The position numbers were made by a program, and so were the translations under genes. A DNA stretch of 64,000 nt, taken from Conexibacter arvalis. Its GTDB lineage: Bacteria > Actinomycetota > Thermoleophilia > Solirubrobacterales > Solirubrobacteraceae. The stretch covers positions 62,001 to 126,000 of the forward strand of contig NZ_JACHNU010000008.1 in the NCBI RefSeq assembly GCF_014199525.1, read 5' to 3'. The notes under the pieces are model-generated. The model was not told where the DNA came from. It saw only the letters and a program-made list of their open reading frames with translations, and made no database searches. Positions 8,848 through 18,230 of this stretch are shown piece by piece (within the stretch, counting starts at the first letter, position 1; each line of letters starts with the position of its first letter).

Positions 8848-9969
8848 TCACCACTCCTTCAGGCGTGCGGAGACGAGCAGGTCCTCCCCCACGCGATCGC
8901 AGTCCAAGGTCAGGGCACGCAGCGCCTCCGAGATCGTCTCGACCCCCTCGCCCTCGAGCGGGTCGCGCGCGGTGCGGCCGCCGAGCACGAGCGGGGCGAG
9001 GAACAGCCGCAGCTCGTCGATCTCGCCGGCGTCGAGGAAGGCGCCGGCCAGCCGCGGGCCGCCCTCCAGCAGGATCGCGCCGACGCCGGCGGCGCCGAGC
9101 TGGTCGAGCGCAGAGACGACGCGGGCCGGCTCGTTGGCGCCGGTCGCGACGAACACCTCGGCGCCGTGCGTCTCGAGCGCGTCGGTCGCGGTGCGCGGCG
9201 CGGCGCGCGAGACGATCACGGTCAGCGGGACCTCGGAGGCGGCCTGGACCAGCTGCGAGTCGAGCGGCAGGCGGGCGAGCGAGTCGAAGACGACGCGGCG
9301 CGGTTGGCGCGCGACGCCCGGAATGCGGGCGGTCAGCTGCGGGTCGTCGGCGAGCGCGGTGCCGATCCCGACCGCGACCGCGTCGCACTCGGCCCGCCAG
9401 TGGTGGGCGAGCTCGCGGCTGTCGGTCGAGGAGATCCACTTCGAGTCGCCGGCGCGGGTGGCGACCTTGCCGTCGAGCGTCATCGCCGACTTGAACAGCA
9501 CCCACGGCCGGCCGGTCCGCGCCCGCTTGCGGAACGACTGGTTGAGCAGCCGCGCGCGGGCGGCCAGCTCGCCGTCGGCGACGACGACCTCGACGCCCTC
9601 GTCGCGCAGGATGCCCAGTCCCCTTCCCGCCGCCTTCTCGGTCGGGTCGTCGGAGGCGACCACGACGCGTCTGATGCCGGCCGCGAGGATCGCGTCGGTG
9701 CAGGGCGGCTGCTTGCCGGTGTGGCAGCAGGGCTCCAGCGAGACGTAGATCGTCGCGTCGGCGAGGTCCTGGTCGCCGGCCGCGCGGATCGCCTCGACCT
9801 CGGCGTGCGGCTCGCCGTAGGCGGTGTGCCAGCCCTCCGCGAGCACCTCGCCGTCGCGGGCGATCACCGCCCCCACCAGCGGGTTGGGACTGACCCTGCC
9901 GCGGCCCCGCTGCGCAAGCTCCAGCGTGCGCGCGAGATGCAGGCGGTCAGTGTCGGTCGTCGGCGGCAT
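8848..9969 (-). CDS. ribD: Bifunctional pyrimidine deaminase/reductase RibD
   Basis: A 373-residue protein carrying out deamination and side-chain reduction of the riboflavin pyrimidine intermediate. The N-terminal deaminase domain (about 1-145) has the zinc ligands and catalytic Glu in HAEVEAI and [11 protein letters not shown]. The C-terminal reductase domain (about 150-370) contains [18 protein letters not shown], the NADPH-binding dihydrofolate-reductase-like start. It is the first gene of the rib operon. The upstream glycosyltransferase ends only 21 bases before it, which leaves no room for a riboswitch; the promoter must lie in that gene or further upstream. Confidence 0.96.
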   Translation of the reverse strand: MPPTTDTDRLHLARTLELAQRGRGRVSPNPLVGAVIARDGEVLAEGWHTAYGEPHAEVEAIRAAGDQDLADATIYVSLEPCCHTGKQPPCTDAILAAGIRRVVVASDDPTEKAAGRGLGILRDEGVEVVVADGELAARARLLNQSFRKRARTGRPWVLFKSAMTLDGKVATRAGDSKWISSTDSRELAHHWRAECDAVAVGIGTALADDPQLTARIPGVARQPRRVVFDSLARLPLDSQLVQAASEVPLTVIVSRAAPRTATDALETHGAEVFVATGANEPARVVSALDQLGAAGVGAILLEGGPRLAGAFLDAGEIDELRLFLAPLVLGGRTARDPLEGEGVETISEALRALTLDCDRVGEDLLVSARLKEW

Positions 9970-9990
9970 GGTTGGAGGATACGCAGCCGA

Positions 9991-11733
9991 TCACGAACAG
10001 CCCCCGCCCGACAGCCGGTAGATCACGATCTCCGGGCCGGGGCGCTCGTACGCCAGCGGGTAGTAGTCGAACGCCCAGTCGAAGTTGAATCTCGGCGGCG
10101 TGGCGCCGGCCTTGTAGGGGCTGAAGCGCGCCACCTCCCGCCCCCGCCGCGCCAGCTCGTCGTAGTAGGCGATCGCCTGCGGGACCACCTTGGGCTCGAC
10201 GAGCGCGCGGTCGCGCTGGTGGGAGCCGATCACGACCCAGCAGAAGCCCTGCTGCTCGTAGCGGTCGATCAGCTCCGGGCGCAGCGTGCGCTCGTACTTG
10301 TCGACCTTGACGTAGCGCGTTCTCCCGCCCGGCACCGGTCTGCCGAAGTCGTCGACGTCGGCGCGGGCGGTGTCCCACAGCTGCCAGCGCTTGCCGGTCG
10401 GCGTCGCCGGGTCGGCGCGATTCGGGTCCTCGGTCCAGCGGGCCGGGACGATCGGCTCCAGCATCACCTTCGTGCCCGGCGGGATCTGCTCGACCATCCA
10501 GTCGTGCGCCAGCCCGCGCGTGTCGTCGCGCGACAGCACGCGGTCGTTGTGGACGGCGTGGACGGCGCTCTGGGCCAGCAGCGCGACGACGAGCGCGACG
10601 GTCGCGGGCAGCGCCAGCCGCGCCCGGCGGCGGCCGACCTCGTCGGCCAGCCACAGCGCGCCGTAGGCGGCGAGCACGATCACGATCGGGAAGAGCGGCA
10701 GCGCCCAGCGGCCGAAGTAGCGGTCCTGCGTGCCCATGTAGAGCAGGTAGACGACGATCGTCGGCAGCAGCGTCAGCGCCACCGCCCGCTCCCTGACGAG
10801 CAGCCGTCCCGCGCCGACGAGCGCCAGCAGCGCCGGGATCCAGCCGATTCCCCACGTGAACGTCCAGAGGTAGTAGACGATCCCGTTGTCCTGCGTCAGG
10901 CCGAGCTTCGCCAGCTCGTCGCCGCCGGCCAGCTCGCGCTGCCTCAGGACCCCGGTGCGGAACTCCGAGAAGCTCAGCAACGCATGCGGGTTGGCGACGA
11001 GGAAGCCGACGCCCGCCGCGAGGCAGGCGAGCGCGGCGGCCGCGAGCAGGTGGGCGGCGCCGGCGCGCTCCTCGCGCGTGCGAAGCGCGATCGCCGTCAG
11101 CAGCGGCAGCAGCACGATCCCGGCGGTGTACTTCGTGCCGGCGGCGAGGCCGACCGCGACGCCGCCGAGCAGCAGCCACCAGATCCCGCCGCCGCGGCCG
11201 CTCCCGCGCACGATCGCCGCCGCGCAGACGAGCGCGAGCGTCGCCGGCGCCATCGACGGCACGTCGTTGAGCGCGAGGTGGGAGTAGAAGACCGGCAGGA
11301 AGGCGACGGCCGCCAGCGCGGCGGCGAGCAGGCCGGCGCGGCGGTCGAAGAGGCGGCTGCCGAGCAGGTAGGTCAGCCAGACCGAGATCGTCCCCAGCAG
11401 CGCGACCGTGACGCGCGCGATCAGGAAGACCTTGCTCGGATCGTCGACGTACGCCCGTGCGACCGCCTCGCGGCCGCCGAACCAGACGGCGTAGATGACG
11501 TGGAGCAGCTCGGTGTAGCCCGGCGGGTTGAGGAAGTAGCGCGGGTTGAGGCCATGGCCGAAGAACCCGATCGCCACGGGTACGAAATGGCCTTCCTCGT
11601 CGATGTTGTAGGAGAACGGCAGGCCGTGCCCGATGCCCCACAGCCGCAGCCCGAGCGCGCCCGCAAGGACGGCGGCGAGGGCGAGCGCCGTGCGATCGAG
11701 CCGCGGCCGGGCGCGGCGTGCGTGGCGTTCCAT
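9991..11733 (-). CDS. Membrane glycosyltransferase, PMT/ArnT type (GT39/GT83-like)
   Basis: A 580-residue polytopic protein with roughly eleven to thirteen hydrophobic segments between residues 12 and 400 and a soluble C-terminal domain. The first extracytoplasmic loop has the acidic motif SYNIDEEGHF, in the position of the catalytic Asp-Glu of protein mannosyltransferase and ArnT enzymes that use polyprenyl-phosphate sugars. The start MERHARRARP is chosen because it immediately precedes the first membrane helix. It is divergent from a GT2 gene that could make such a lipid-linked sugar donor. The acceptor is unknown. Confidence 0.78.
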   Translation of the reverse strand: MERHARRARPRLDRTALALAAVLAGALGLRLWGIGHGLPFSYNIDEEGHFVPVAIGFFGHGLNPRYFLNPPGYTELLHVIYAVWFGGREAVARAYVDDPSKVFLIARVTVALLGTISVWLTYLLGSRLFDRRAGLLAAALAAVAFLPVFYSHLALNDVPSMAPATLALVCAAAIVRGSGRGGGIWWLLLGGVAVGLAAGTKYTAGIVLLPLLTAIALRTREERAGAAHLLAAAALACLAAGVGFLVANPHALLSFSEFRTGVLRQRELAGGDELAKLGLTQDNGIVYYLWTFTWGIGWIPALLALVGAGRLLVRERAVALTLLPTIVVYLLYMGTQDRYFGRWALPLFPIVIVLAAYGALWLADEVGRRRARLALPATVALVVALLAQSAVHAVHNDRVLSRDDTRGLAHDWMVEQIPPGTKVMLEPIVPARWTEDPNRADPATPTGKRWQLWDTARADVDDFGRPVPGGRTRYVKVDKYERTLRPELIDRYEQQGFCWVVIGSHQRDRALVEPKVVPQAIAYYDELARRGREVARFSPYKAGATPPRFNFDWAFDYYPLAYERPGPEIVIYRLSGGGCS

Positions 11734-11869
11734 CCGGTCCTTTGGGATACTGCGGCGCGAGTCTACGGCACCGGCCGACGGTCTACGGTGGTGCGACGAA
11801 CTCCCGCCGACGTCGCCCGCCGGGCGGCGCAGAGAGCGGCCCCGCGCCCCGTTCGACCAGTCATCCCCC

Positions 11870-12907
11870 ATGAAGCTGATCATCCAGATCCCCTGTTTCA
11901 ACGAGGAGCAACAGCTCCCGGCGACGCTCAGAGACCTGCCCAGAGAGGTGCCGGGCTTCGACACCGTCGAGTGGCTGATAATCGACGACGGCTCCTCGGA
12001 CCGCACGATCGAGGTCGCGCGCGAAGGCGGCGTGAACCACATCGTCAAGCTGACCAACAACAAGGGGCTGGCCGCCGGCTTCCAGGCCGGGCTCGACGCC
12101 GCCCTCAAGCTCGGCGCCGACGTGATCGTCAACACCGACGCCGACAACCAGTACTTCGGCGGCGACATCCCGAAGCTGGTCGAGCCGATCGTCTCCGGCC
12201 GGGCCGACATGGTGATCGGCGACCGCCAGGTCGAGTCGATCGCCCACTTCTCGCCGCTGAAGGTCTCGCTCCAGAAGCTCGGCTCGTGGGTCGTGCGGCA
12301 GGCCTCCTCGACGACCGTGCCGGACACCACCTCCGGCTTCCGCGCCTACAACCGCGAGGCGGCGCTGCAGCTCGTCGTCGTGTCGAAGTTCACCTACACG
12401 CTCGAGACGATCATCCAGGCCGGCAAGCAGCTGGTCGCGATCGACGACGTGAAGATCCGCACCAACGAGAAGACGCGCGAGTCGCGGCTCTTCCCGTCGA
12501 TGGGCGCCTACGTGCGCCGCAACTCGATCTCGATCTTCCGCATCTACTCGCAGTACGAGCCGCTGCGGGTCTTCTGGAGCGCCGGCGCGCTGGTCGGGCT
12601 CGTCGCCGCCGCCGTCTGGATCCGCTTCCTCGTCTTCTGGTTCCAGGGCGAGGGCGCCGGCCACGTCCAGTCGCTGATCCTTGGCGCGATGCTCTTCACC
12701 GGCGCGATGCTGCTGTTCGCGCTCGGCGTGATCGGCGACCTGCTCGCCGCGCAGCGGACGCTGTCGCAACGCACCTTCGAGCGCGTGCGGCGGATCGAGC
12801 TGTCGCTCGGCATCCCGCCCTCCCACTACGAGCCCGGCGCTCCGGGCGCCGACGACGACGGCGGCTCCGGCGCGCCCGACGACCGAAAGAAGGCAGTCGA
12901 GGTATGA
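11870..12907 (+). CDS. Family 2 glycosyltransferase, dolichyl/polyprenyl-phosphate sugar synthase type
   Basis: A 345-residue enzyme. The GT-A domain (about 1-230) begins KLIIQIPCFNEEQQLPATL, contains EWLIIDDGSSDRT and the metal-binding VNTDADNQY, and the region PDTTSGFRAYNREAA typical of DPM1/GtrB-like enzymes. Two membrane helices follow (about 245-265 and 275-300), as in the two-TM GtrB class. It probably transfers a sugar from a nucleotide donor to polyprenyl phosphate for use by the divergent PMT-type enzyme (inference from pairing). Its stop overlaps the next gene by four bases (ATGA). Confidence 0.85.
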   Translation: MKLIIQIPCFNEEQQLPATLRDLPREVPGFDTVEWLIIDDGSSDRTIEVAREGGVNHIVKLTNNKGLAAGFQAGLDAALKLGADVIVNTDADNQYFGGDIPKLVEPIVSGRADMVIGDRQVESIAHFSPLKVSLQKLGSWVVRQASSTTVPDTTSGFRAYNREAALQLVVVSKFTYTLETIIQAGKQLVAIDDVKIRTNEKTRESRLFPSMGAYVRRNSISIFRIYSQYEPLRVFWSAGALVGLVAAAVWIRFLVFWFQGEGAGHVQSLILGAMLFTGAMLLFALGVIGDLLAAQRTLSQRTFERVRRIELSLGIPPSHYEPGAPGADDDGGSGAPDDRKKAVEV

Positions 12908-13533
12908 GCAGCACCAGCGCGGCGCAGGCCGTCGAGGAGGTCCCGACCGGCAACACGTACGACAAGTACGGCTCGACCAACCCGGTCGTGCGCCGGCTGA
13001 TGTCGAACTTCGAGCGCACGCTCGGCGAGCTGTTCACGCAGGCCGCTCCCAGCTCGGTGCTCGACGTCGGCTGCGGCGAGGGCGTCCTGACGCACAAGTG
13101 GGCGCTGGCGCTCGGCGACAAGCGGATCGTCGGCATCGACCTCGACGACCCGAAGCTGCTGTCCGAGCAGGCGACCCGCCAGGCGCCGAACCTCGAGTAC
13201 CGCGTGATGAAGGCCGAGAACATGCCGTTCGAGACCGACGAGTTCGGCATGGCGAGCGCGATCGAGGTGCTCGAGCACGTGCCCGATCCCGAGCACACCG
13301 TCGCCGAGATGGCGCGCGTCGCGAAGGACCATCTGCTCGTCTCGGTCCCGCGCGAGCCGCTGTGGCGCGGCCTCAACATGGCGCGCGGCGCCTATCTGAA
13401 GGACCTCGGCAACACGCCCGGCCACGTCAACCACTGGTCGAAGCGGTCGTTCGTGAAGCTGCTGTCGCAGCACGGCGAGGTCGTCGAGGCGCGCTCGCCG
13501 TTTCCGTGGACGATGCTGCTCGTCCGCCTCTGA
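12904..13533 (+). CDS. Class I SAM-dependent methyltransferase
   Basis: A 209-residue soluble methyltransferase. Motif I SVLDVGCGEGVLTHKW (about residues 50-65), the acidic end of strand 2 VGIDLDDPKL and the post-motif ASAIEVLEHVPDPEHT place it among Methyltransf_11/UbiE-like enzymes. It is coupled to the GT2 gene by an ATGA overlap, so it may methylate a sugar or lipid of the same pathway. The substrate cannot be predicted. No homology to the flanking flippase. Confidence 0.85.
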   Translation: MSSTSAAQAVEEVPTGNTYDKYGSTNPVVRRLMSNFERTLGELFTQAAPSSVLDVGCGEGVLTHKWALALGDKRIVGIDLDDPKLLSEQATRQAPNLEYRVMKAENMPFETDEFGMASAIEVLEHVPDPEHTVAEMARVAKDHLLVSVPREPLWRGLNMARGAYLKDLGNTPGHVNHWSKRSFVKLLSQHGEVVEARSPFPWTMLLVRL

Positions 13534-13570
13534 CTTGTCCTCGCCGCCCCTGGCCATGTCCTCGATCGCT

Positions 13571-13588
13571 CGTGTGCTGGCGCACACG
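13571..13588. other. Small hairpin in the gap before the flippase gene
   Basis: CGTGTG and CACACG pair around CTGGCG in the 98-base gap between the methyltransferase and flippase genes. It may be a weak terminator or a leader structure. Nothing else is recognisable in the gap. Confidence 0.25.
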
Positions 13589-13631
13589 TCGCTCTCTGCG
13601 TCCTCGCCAGGAACGACGATGACGGCGTCAG

Positions 13632-14960
13632 ATGCCCGGATCCGGTAGGAGCTCGCGCAACCGCGGCCGTCTGCTGCTGACGGTCGGCATCGCGTCGACC
13701 GGCCTCCTCTCGTTCGCATATCTGGCGCTCGCCAGCCGCGAGCTGAGCGCGGTCGACTACGGCCACGTCTCGCTGCTGTGGTCGATCACGTTCGTGATCC
13801 TGTCGGTCCTCTACCGGCCGGTCGAGCAGCTGCTGAGCCGCACGATCTCCGACCGCCGCGCGCGCGGGCTGAAGGGCCATCCGCTGCGCACGCCGGCGCT
13901 GATCCAGGCCGGCTTCGCGCTCGTCTTCCTGGCGATCGCGCTGCCGCTGCGGACGACGATCGAGGACGAGCTGTTCGGCGGCTCCGCCGCGCTCTACTGG
14001 ATCCTCGTCGTCTCCGTGCTCGCCTACGCGGGCAGCTACTTCGCCCGCGGCTGGCTGGCCGGCCACGAGCGCTTCGCCGGCTACGGCGGGCTCGTGCTGC
14101 TGGAGTCGACCTCGCGCTTCCTGTTCGCGGTCGCCGCGGCCGTCGGGATCACCTCGGGGCAGACGGCGATCGCGATCGGGATCGCGGTCGCCCCGTTCGT
14201 CTCGATGGTCGTCGTGCCGTTCGCGCTCGCGCGGCTGGCGCGCGGCGGCAGCGACCCGCTGCCGGCGGCCGGCGAGGTCGCGGTGATGGACGCCGCCGGC
14301 GAGGGCCCGGCCCACGCCGAGATCGAGGAGGCCTCGCAGGACCTGTCGCTCGGGCGCGGCTCCAGCTTCGCGGTCGCCGTCTTCCTGATCATGCTCGCCG
14401 AGCAGACGCTGATGAACGCGGCGGTGCTGATCGTCGAGCGCGACTCCGGGCCGGCGCTCGCCGGCTTCGTCTTCAACGTCCTGCTGATCGTGCGCGCGCC
14501 GCTGCAGCTGTTCCAGGCGGTGCAGACCTCGATCCTCCCCCACCTCACCGGCCTGGAGGCGAGAGAGGACGCCGGCCAGTTCGCCCGCGCGATCCGCGTC
14601 ACCGTGCTCGCGATCGCCGCCTTCGCCGGCGCCTGCGCGCTCGGCCTGCTGGCGATCGGCCCGTGGGTGATGGAGACCGTGCTCGGCGACAAGGGCTTCA
14701 CCTACGAGCGCGGCGGCCTCGCGCTGGTCGCCGTCGGCATGGGCTTCCACCTCGTCGCCGGCACGCTCAACCAGGCGGCGCTGGCCCGCGGTCGCGCACA
14801 GCTCGCCGCGGTCGCCTGGATCGTCTCCGCGCTGCTGTTCGTCGCCTGGGTCGCCTCCGACGTCGTCAGCGACGAGGTGCTGCGCGTCGAGACCGGCTAC
14901 TGCGGCGCCGCCTTCATCCTCAGCTGCCTGCTGTACGGCCTCTACCGGCGGCCGGCGTAG
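13632..14960 (+). CDS. Oligosaccharide flippase-like (MOP superfamily) membrane protein
   Basis: A 442-residue protein with about twelve to fourteen hydrophobic helices and a cytoplasmic acidic loop near residues 205-240 (EVAVMDAAGEGPAHAEIEEA). The pattern of an N-terminal LLLTVGIASTGLLSFAYLALASRELSAVDYG and mid-protein TLMNAAVLIV matches Wzx/MurJ-like polysaccharide exporters (MATE/MOP fold). It follows the GT2 and methyltransferase genes in the same direction, suggesting export of a lipid-linked glycan. The substrate is unknown. It ends six bases from the convergent toxin gene. Confidence 0.75.
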   Translation: MPGSGRSSRNRGRLLLTVGIASTGLLSFAYLALASRELSAVDYGHVSLLWSITFVILSVLYRPVEQLLSRTISDRRARGLKGHPLRTPALIQAGFALVFLAIALPLRTTIEDELFGGSAALYWILVVSVLAYAGSYFARGWLAGHERFAGYGGLVLLESTSRFLFAVAAAVGITSGQTAIAIGIAVAPFVSMVVVPFALARLARGGSDPLPAAGEVAVMDAAGEGPAHAEIEEASQDLSLGRGSSFAVAVFLIMLAEQTLMNAAVLIVERDSGPALAGFVFNVLLIVRAPLQLFQAVQTSILPHLTGLEAREDAGQFARAIRVTVLAIAAFAGACALGLLAIGPWVMETVLGDKGFTYERGGLALVAVGMGFHLVAGTLNQAALARGRAQLAAVAWIVSALLFVAWVASDVVSDEVLRVETGYCGAAFILSCLLYGLYRRPA

Positions 14961-14966
14961 GCGACG

Positions 14967-15365
14967 TCAGGTCAGTTCGACGACTTCGACGCCGGTCCGC
15001 TGGCGGGCGCCGGAGGCGAGACGGCGGTCCTTGGTGACCAGCGGCTCGCCGAGCTGCTCGGCGAGTGCGGCGAAGAGGGCGTCGCCGATCGTCATGTTGT
15101 CGCGCAGCTGCCAGGCCCGGACGCGCAGGGCGAGCGCCGGGAACAGCTCGATCGACAGGTCGTCGAGATCGGCGACCGCGCTCGCGGCCCGCTCGGCGCT
15201 CAGTCCACCGCGCTGGACCTGGCGGCGCAGGACCGCGAGCACCTCGAAGACGAGCACGTCGGGCGCAGCGGCCGGCCCTGCGTCGTTCAGCACCTGTCGC
15301 ACCTGCTCGGCGGCGCCCCTGCCGAGCAGATAGTCGACGACCGCCGAGGTGTCGAGGACCGTCAC
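14967..15365 (-). CDS. vapC: PIN-domain ribonuclease toxin (VapC/FitB-like)
   Basis: A 132-residue PIN-domain protein expected to be an RNase held inactive by the antitoxin encoded just upstream. The N-terminal MTVLDTSAVVDYLL carries the first catalytic Asp with the conserved Thr-Ser. Further acidic residues lie in FEVLAVL and TIGDALFAALAEQ (the metal site), and VTKDRRLAS is the last motif. All acidic positions expected for an active PIN domain appear present. It is coupled to the antitoxin by a four-base overlap. The target RNA is unknown. Confidence 0.92.
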   Translation of the reverse strand: MTVLDTSAVVDYLLGRGAAEQVRQVLNDAGPAAAPDVLVFEVLAVLRRQVQRGGLSAERAASAVADLDDLSIELFPALALRVRAWQLRDNMTIGDALFAALAEQLGEPLVTKDRRLASGARQRTGVEVVELT

Positions 15366-15595
15366 TCGCCCTCGTCGCGCAGCCGGCGAACCGCGATCTC
15401 GCTCGGTTCGTCGAGCTCGACCGCGCCGCGCGCCGCGATCCGCTCGGCCAGCTCGTCCGGCGTCGGCCGCGAGACGTCGCGCTCCATCATCGTGCGGACG
15501 TACTCGGAGAGGGAGACGCCCTTCGCCGCCGCGCGCGACTTGAGCTTCCGATGGACGTCCTCAGGGACGTCGCGGATCTGGACGAGGGTTCCCAT
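15362..15595 (-). CDS. FitA-like ribbon-helix-helix antitoxin
   Basis: A 77-residue antitoxin. The N-terminal ribbon-helix-helix GTLVQIRDVPEDVHRKLKSRAAAKGVSLSEYVRTMM is characteristic of FitA-type antitoxins, which bind operator DNA and, through the C-terminal tail (about 45-77), wrap and inhibit the PIN toxin. The start at MGTLVQ is preferred over one 36 bases upstream because TACGCT, a good -10 hexamer, ends six bases before it, which would make the transcript leaderless. It is followed by vapC with a GTGA-type overlap. Confidence 0.9.
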   Translation of the reverse strand: MGTLVQIRDVPEDVHRKLKSRAAAKGVSLSEYVRTMMERDVSRPTPDELAERIAARGAVELDEPSEIAVRRLRDEGE

Positions 15596-15601
15596 GCGCC
15601 G

Positions 15602-15607
15602 AGCGTA
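15602..15607 (-). promoter_or_regulatory. Candidate -10 element of the FitA/VapC operon
   Basis: TACGCT on the minus strand ends six bases before the antitoxin ATG, with no Shine-Dalgarno sequence between. This is the TANNNT-N6-ATG arrangement of leaderless mRNAs. Confidence 0.5.
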
Positions 15608-15659
15608 GCATCGCCGGCGCATGGGATCCATACGTCACGTATGTATCTGTGATCCTGCC

Positions 15660-18230
15660 CTACTCGTACGCGAGCGCTCTCAGGACGTCGAGCTTGGCCG
15701 CTCGGCGTGCGGGGAGGATCGCGGCGATCACGCCGGCGATCACGGCGAGCACCAGCAGGACGATCAGCGTGACGACCGGGATCGAGGTCGTGAAGCCCTC
15801 GTCCTGCAGCGGGATCGTCACGAGCACCGCGAAGATCGCGCCGAGCACGACGCCGAGGACGGCGCCGATCAGGGCGGTGATCACCGACTCGTAGCGGACG
15901 ATCCGGCGGACCTGGGCGCGCGAGGTGCCGATCGCGCGCAGCATCCCCAGCTCGCGGGTGCGCTCATGGATCGAGAGCACGAGCGTGTTGACGATGCCGA
16001 ACAGCGAGACGATCACCGACAGCGACAGGAGCACGTAGACGAGGCCGAGCAGCTGGTCGATCTGGCCGGCCTGCTCGTCCTTGAAGCCCTGCTTGGTCAG
16101 CACCTCGACCGTCGGGTAGGCGGCCGAGATCGTCTCGTCGGCGACGCTCTGGACCGCGTCGGGGCTCTCGCCCGCCGCCGTCGTCGCGAGCACGACCGCG
16201 TCTCTGGTGGCGTCGAAGTCGCGGGCCAGCAGCTCGTTGGAGAGCGTCATGTTGCCGAGCAGGCCGGCGTTGTCGTCGTAGATGCCGACGACCTCGAGTC
16301 TCACCTCTCTGCCGGTCGGGGTGCCGACCGCGAAGGTGCTGCCGACGCTGAGGTCGTGCTCGTCGGCGTATCTGTCGGAGAGCGCGACCTGGCTGCCGCC
16401 GAACGTTCTCAGCAGCCCCTGGTCGCCCTCCACCCAGTCGACCTGGATCACGTCGGCGGCCGTCGCGGGATCGACGCCGGCGATGCTGAGCGTCCCCGAC
16501 TGACCCGGCACCTTGCCGCTGGCGAAGCGCAGCGGCGAGACCGTCTCGACGCCGGGCACCTCCGCGAGCGCTCTGGCGGCGCTGCTCGGCACCGGCTGGA
16601 AGGTCTCGGTCTGCACGACGAGGTCGGCCGCGACGCCTCTGTCGACCGCGTCGTCGACCGACGCCTTCAGGCCGGCGGCGAAGATCGCGATGAAGGCGAC
16701 CAGCGCGACGCCGATCATCAGCGCCGCCGAGGTCGAAGCGGTACGGCGCGGCTGGCGGGTCGCGTTCTCGCGCGCCAGCCGGCCGCTGACGCCGCGCAGC
16801 CGCTCCAGCGGCAGGCCGACGAGCAGCGCCAGCGGTCTGACGAGGTGGGAGGCGAGCAGGCCGACGCCGACGAAGACGATCGCGCCGCCGCCGCCGATCA
16901 GGCCGGCCGCCTGGCCGGCGCTGCCGCCGCCGAACAGCCCACCGCACATCATCGCGACGCCGATCAGCGCGATCACGACGGCGACCGGCGTGCGCCACCG
17001 CGCGGTCTTCCCGCGCGTCATGCTCGCGACGTCCTGCAGCGCGGCGATCGGCGGCACGCGCGTCGCGCGCAGCGCCGGGCCGACCGCGGCGACGACCGTC
17101 ACGACCGTGCCGATCAGCAGCGAGACGACGATCGTGCGCGTCTCGACGATCAGCCCCTCGGAGGGCAGCTCGGCGTCGAACAGCGTGAACAGCCCGCGCA
17201 GCGCCGGCGCGATCACCATGCCGAACAGCAGGCCGACGACCGACGCGGCGAGGCCGACGACGAGCGCCTCGCCGAGCACGGCGCGCAGCACCTGCCGGCG
17301 CGAGGCGCCGATCATCCGCAGCAGCGCGAACTCGCGCATCCGCTGGGCGACGGTGATCGAGTAGGTGTTGACGATCAGGAAGGCGCCGACGAACAGCGCG
17401 ACGCCGGCGAACGCGAGCAGGAAGGTTCTGAGGAAGCCGAGCTGGTCCTGCAGGTCGGCCGCCTGTCTGCGGGCCTCCTGCTCGCCGGTGCGGACGTTGT
17501 ACAGCTGCGCCGGCAGCTCGGCGGCGACCCGTCTCGACAGCTGCTCGGGCGTGACCCCGCCCTCGGCGACCGCGTCGATCGACGTGTACTCGCCTCTCAT
17601 GTCGAGCAGGCGCTGGACGACCTCGGTCTGCAGGACCGCAAGTGCCGAGCCGGCGAGCGTGTCCTCCTCGCCGAACTTCGCGATGCCGACGACTCTGAAC
17701 GCCTCGGCGGGGCCGTCGCCGGAGATTCTGACCGTGTCGCCGATCGCGAAGCCGCCCTTGTCGGCGGTGCCCTTCGTCAGCGCCGCCTCGTCGGGCGCCC
17801 GCGGCGCGTGGCCCTCGACGTAGTCGAGCGGGCTGAGGCGCTCGGAGGGATCGTTGACGACCAGCATCGGCGCGCCGCCTCTGACGAGCGGCTCGCTGCC
17901 GTCCTTCGTGTAGATGACGGCGGAGTCGTCGCCGCCGCCGGAGGAGGAGATCGAGCCGACCGCCTCCTCGACGCCGGGGACGGCCTGGACTCTGCGCAGC
18001 ACCTCGGACGACATCGCGACCGTGCCGGCGTTGTCGAACTGCTCCTTCGGCGTGACGGTGACGTCGATCTTCTCGGTCGCGGTCGCGAAGACGTTGTCGA
18101 ACGCCTTGTTCATCGAGTCCGTCAGCATGTAGGTGCCGGCGACGAAGCCGACGCCGAGCACGATCGCGAGCGCCGTCAGCGCCGTTCGCAGCTTGCGCGA
18201 GACGAGCCCGCGCAGGGAGAGCGCGACCAT
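15660..18230 (-). CDS. ABC transporter permease, MacB/FtsX type with two permease halves
   Basis: An 856-residue membrane protein. The N-terminal helix (about 17-40) is followed by a large extracytoplasmic MacB periplasmic-core-like domain (about 45-260), three helices with an FtsX domain (about 265-400), then a second copy of the whole unit (about 410-856) ending in three helices and RAAKLDVLRALAYE. Such duplicated FtsX permeases drive mechanotransmission-type export of peptides, lipids or antibiotics rather than classical pore transport. The start overlaps the stop of the ATPase gene by one base (TGATG). The substrate is unknown. Confidence 0.9.
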   Translation of the reverse strand: MVALSLRGLVSRKLRTALTALAIVLGVGFVAGTYMLTDSMNKAFDNVFATATEKIDVTVTPKEQFDNAGTVAMSSEVLRRVQAVPGVEEAVGSISSSGGGDDSAVIYTKDGSEPLVRGGAPMLVVNDPSERLSPLDYVEGHAPRAPDEAALTKGTADKGGFAIGDTVRISGDGPAEAFRVVGIAKFGEEDTLAGSALAVLQTEVVQRLLDMRGEYTSIDAVAEGGVTPEQLSRRVAAELPAQLYNVRTGEQEARRQAADLQDQLGFLRTFLLAFAGVALFVGAFLIVNTYSITVAQRMREFALLRMIGASRRQVLRAVLGEALVVGLAASVVGLLFGMVIAPALRGLFTLFDAELPSEGLIVETRTIVVSLLIGTVVTVVAAVGPALRATRVPPIAALQDVASMTRGKTARWRTPVAVVIALIGVAMMCGGLFGGGSAGQAAGLIGGGGAIVFVGVGLLASHLVRPLALLVGLPLERLRGVSGRLARENATRQPRRTASTSAALMIGVALVAFIAIFAAGLKASVDDAVDRGVAADLVVQTETFQPVPSSAARALAEVPGVETVSPLRFASGKVPGQSGTLSIAGVDPATAADVIQVDWVEGDQGLLRTFGGSQVALSDRYADEHDLSVGSTFAVGTPTGREVRLEVVGIYDDNAGLLGNMTLSNELLARDFDATRDAVVLATTAAGESPDAVQSVADETISAAYPTVEVLTKQGFKDEQAGQIDQLLGLVYVLLSLSVIVSLFGIVNTLVLSIHERTRELGMLRAIGTSRAQVRRIVRYESVITALIGAVLGVVLGAIFAVLVTIPLQDEGFTTSIPVVTLIVLLVLAVIAGVIAAILPARRAAKLDVLRALAYE

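Noticed and set aside
8840-9990. FMN riboswitch before the riboflavin operon
   Set aside because: Only 21 bases separate ribD from the upstream gene, and no RFN-like conserved stems are visible.
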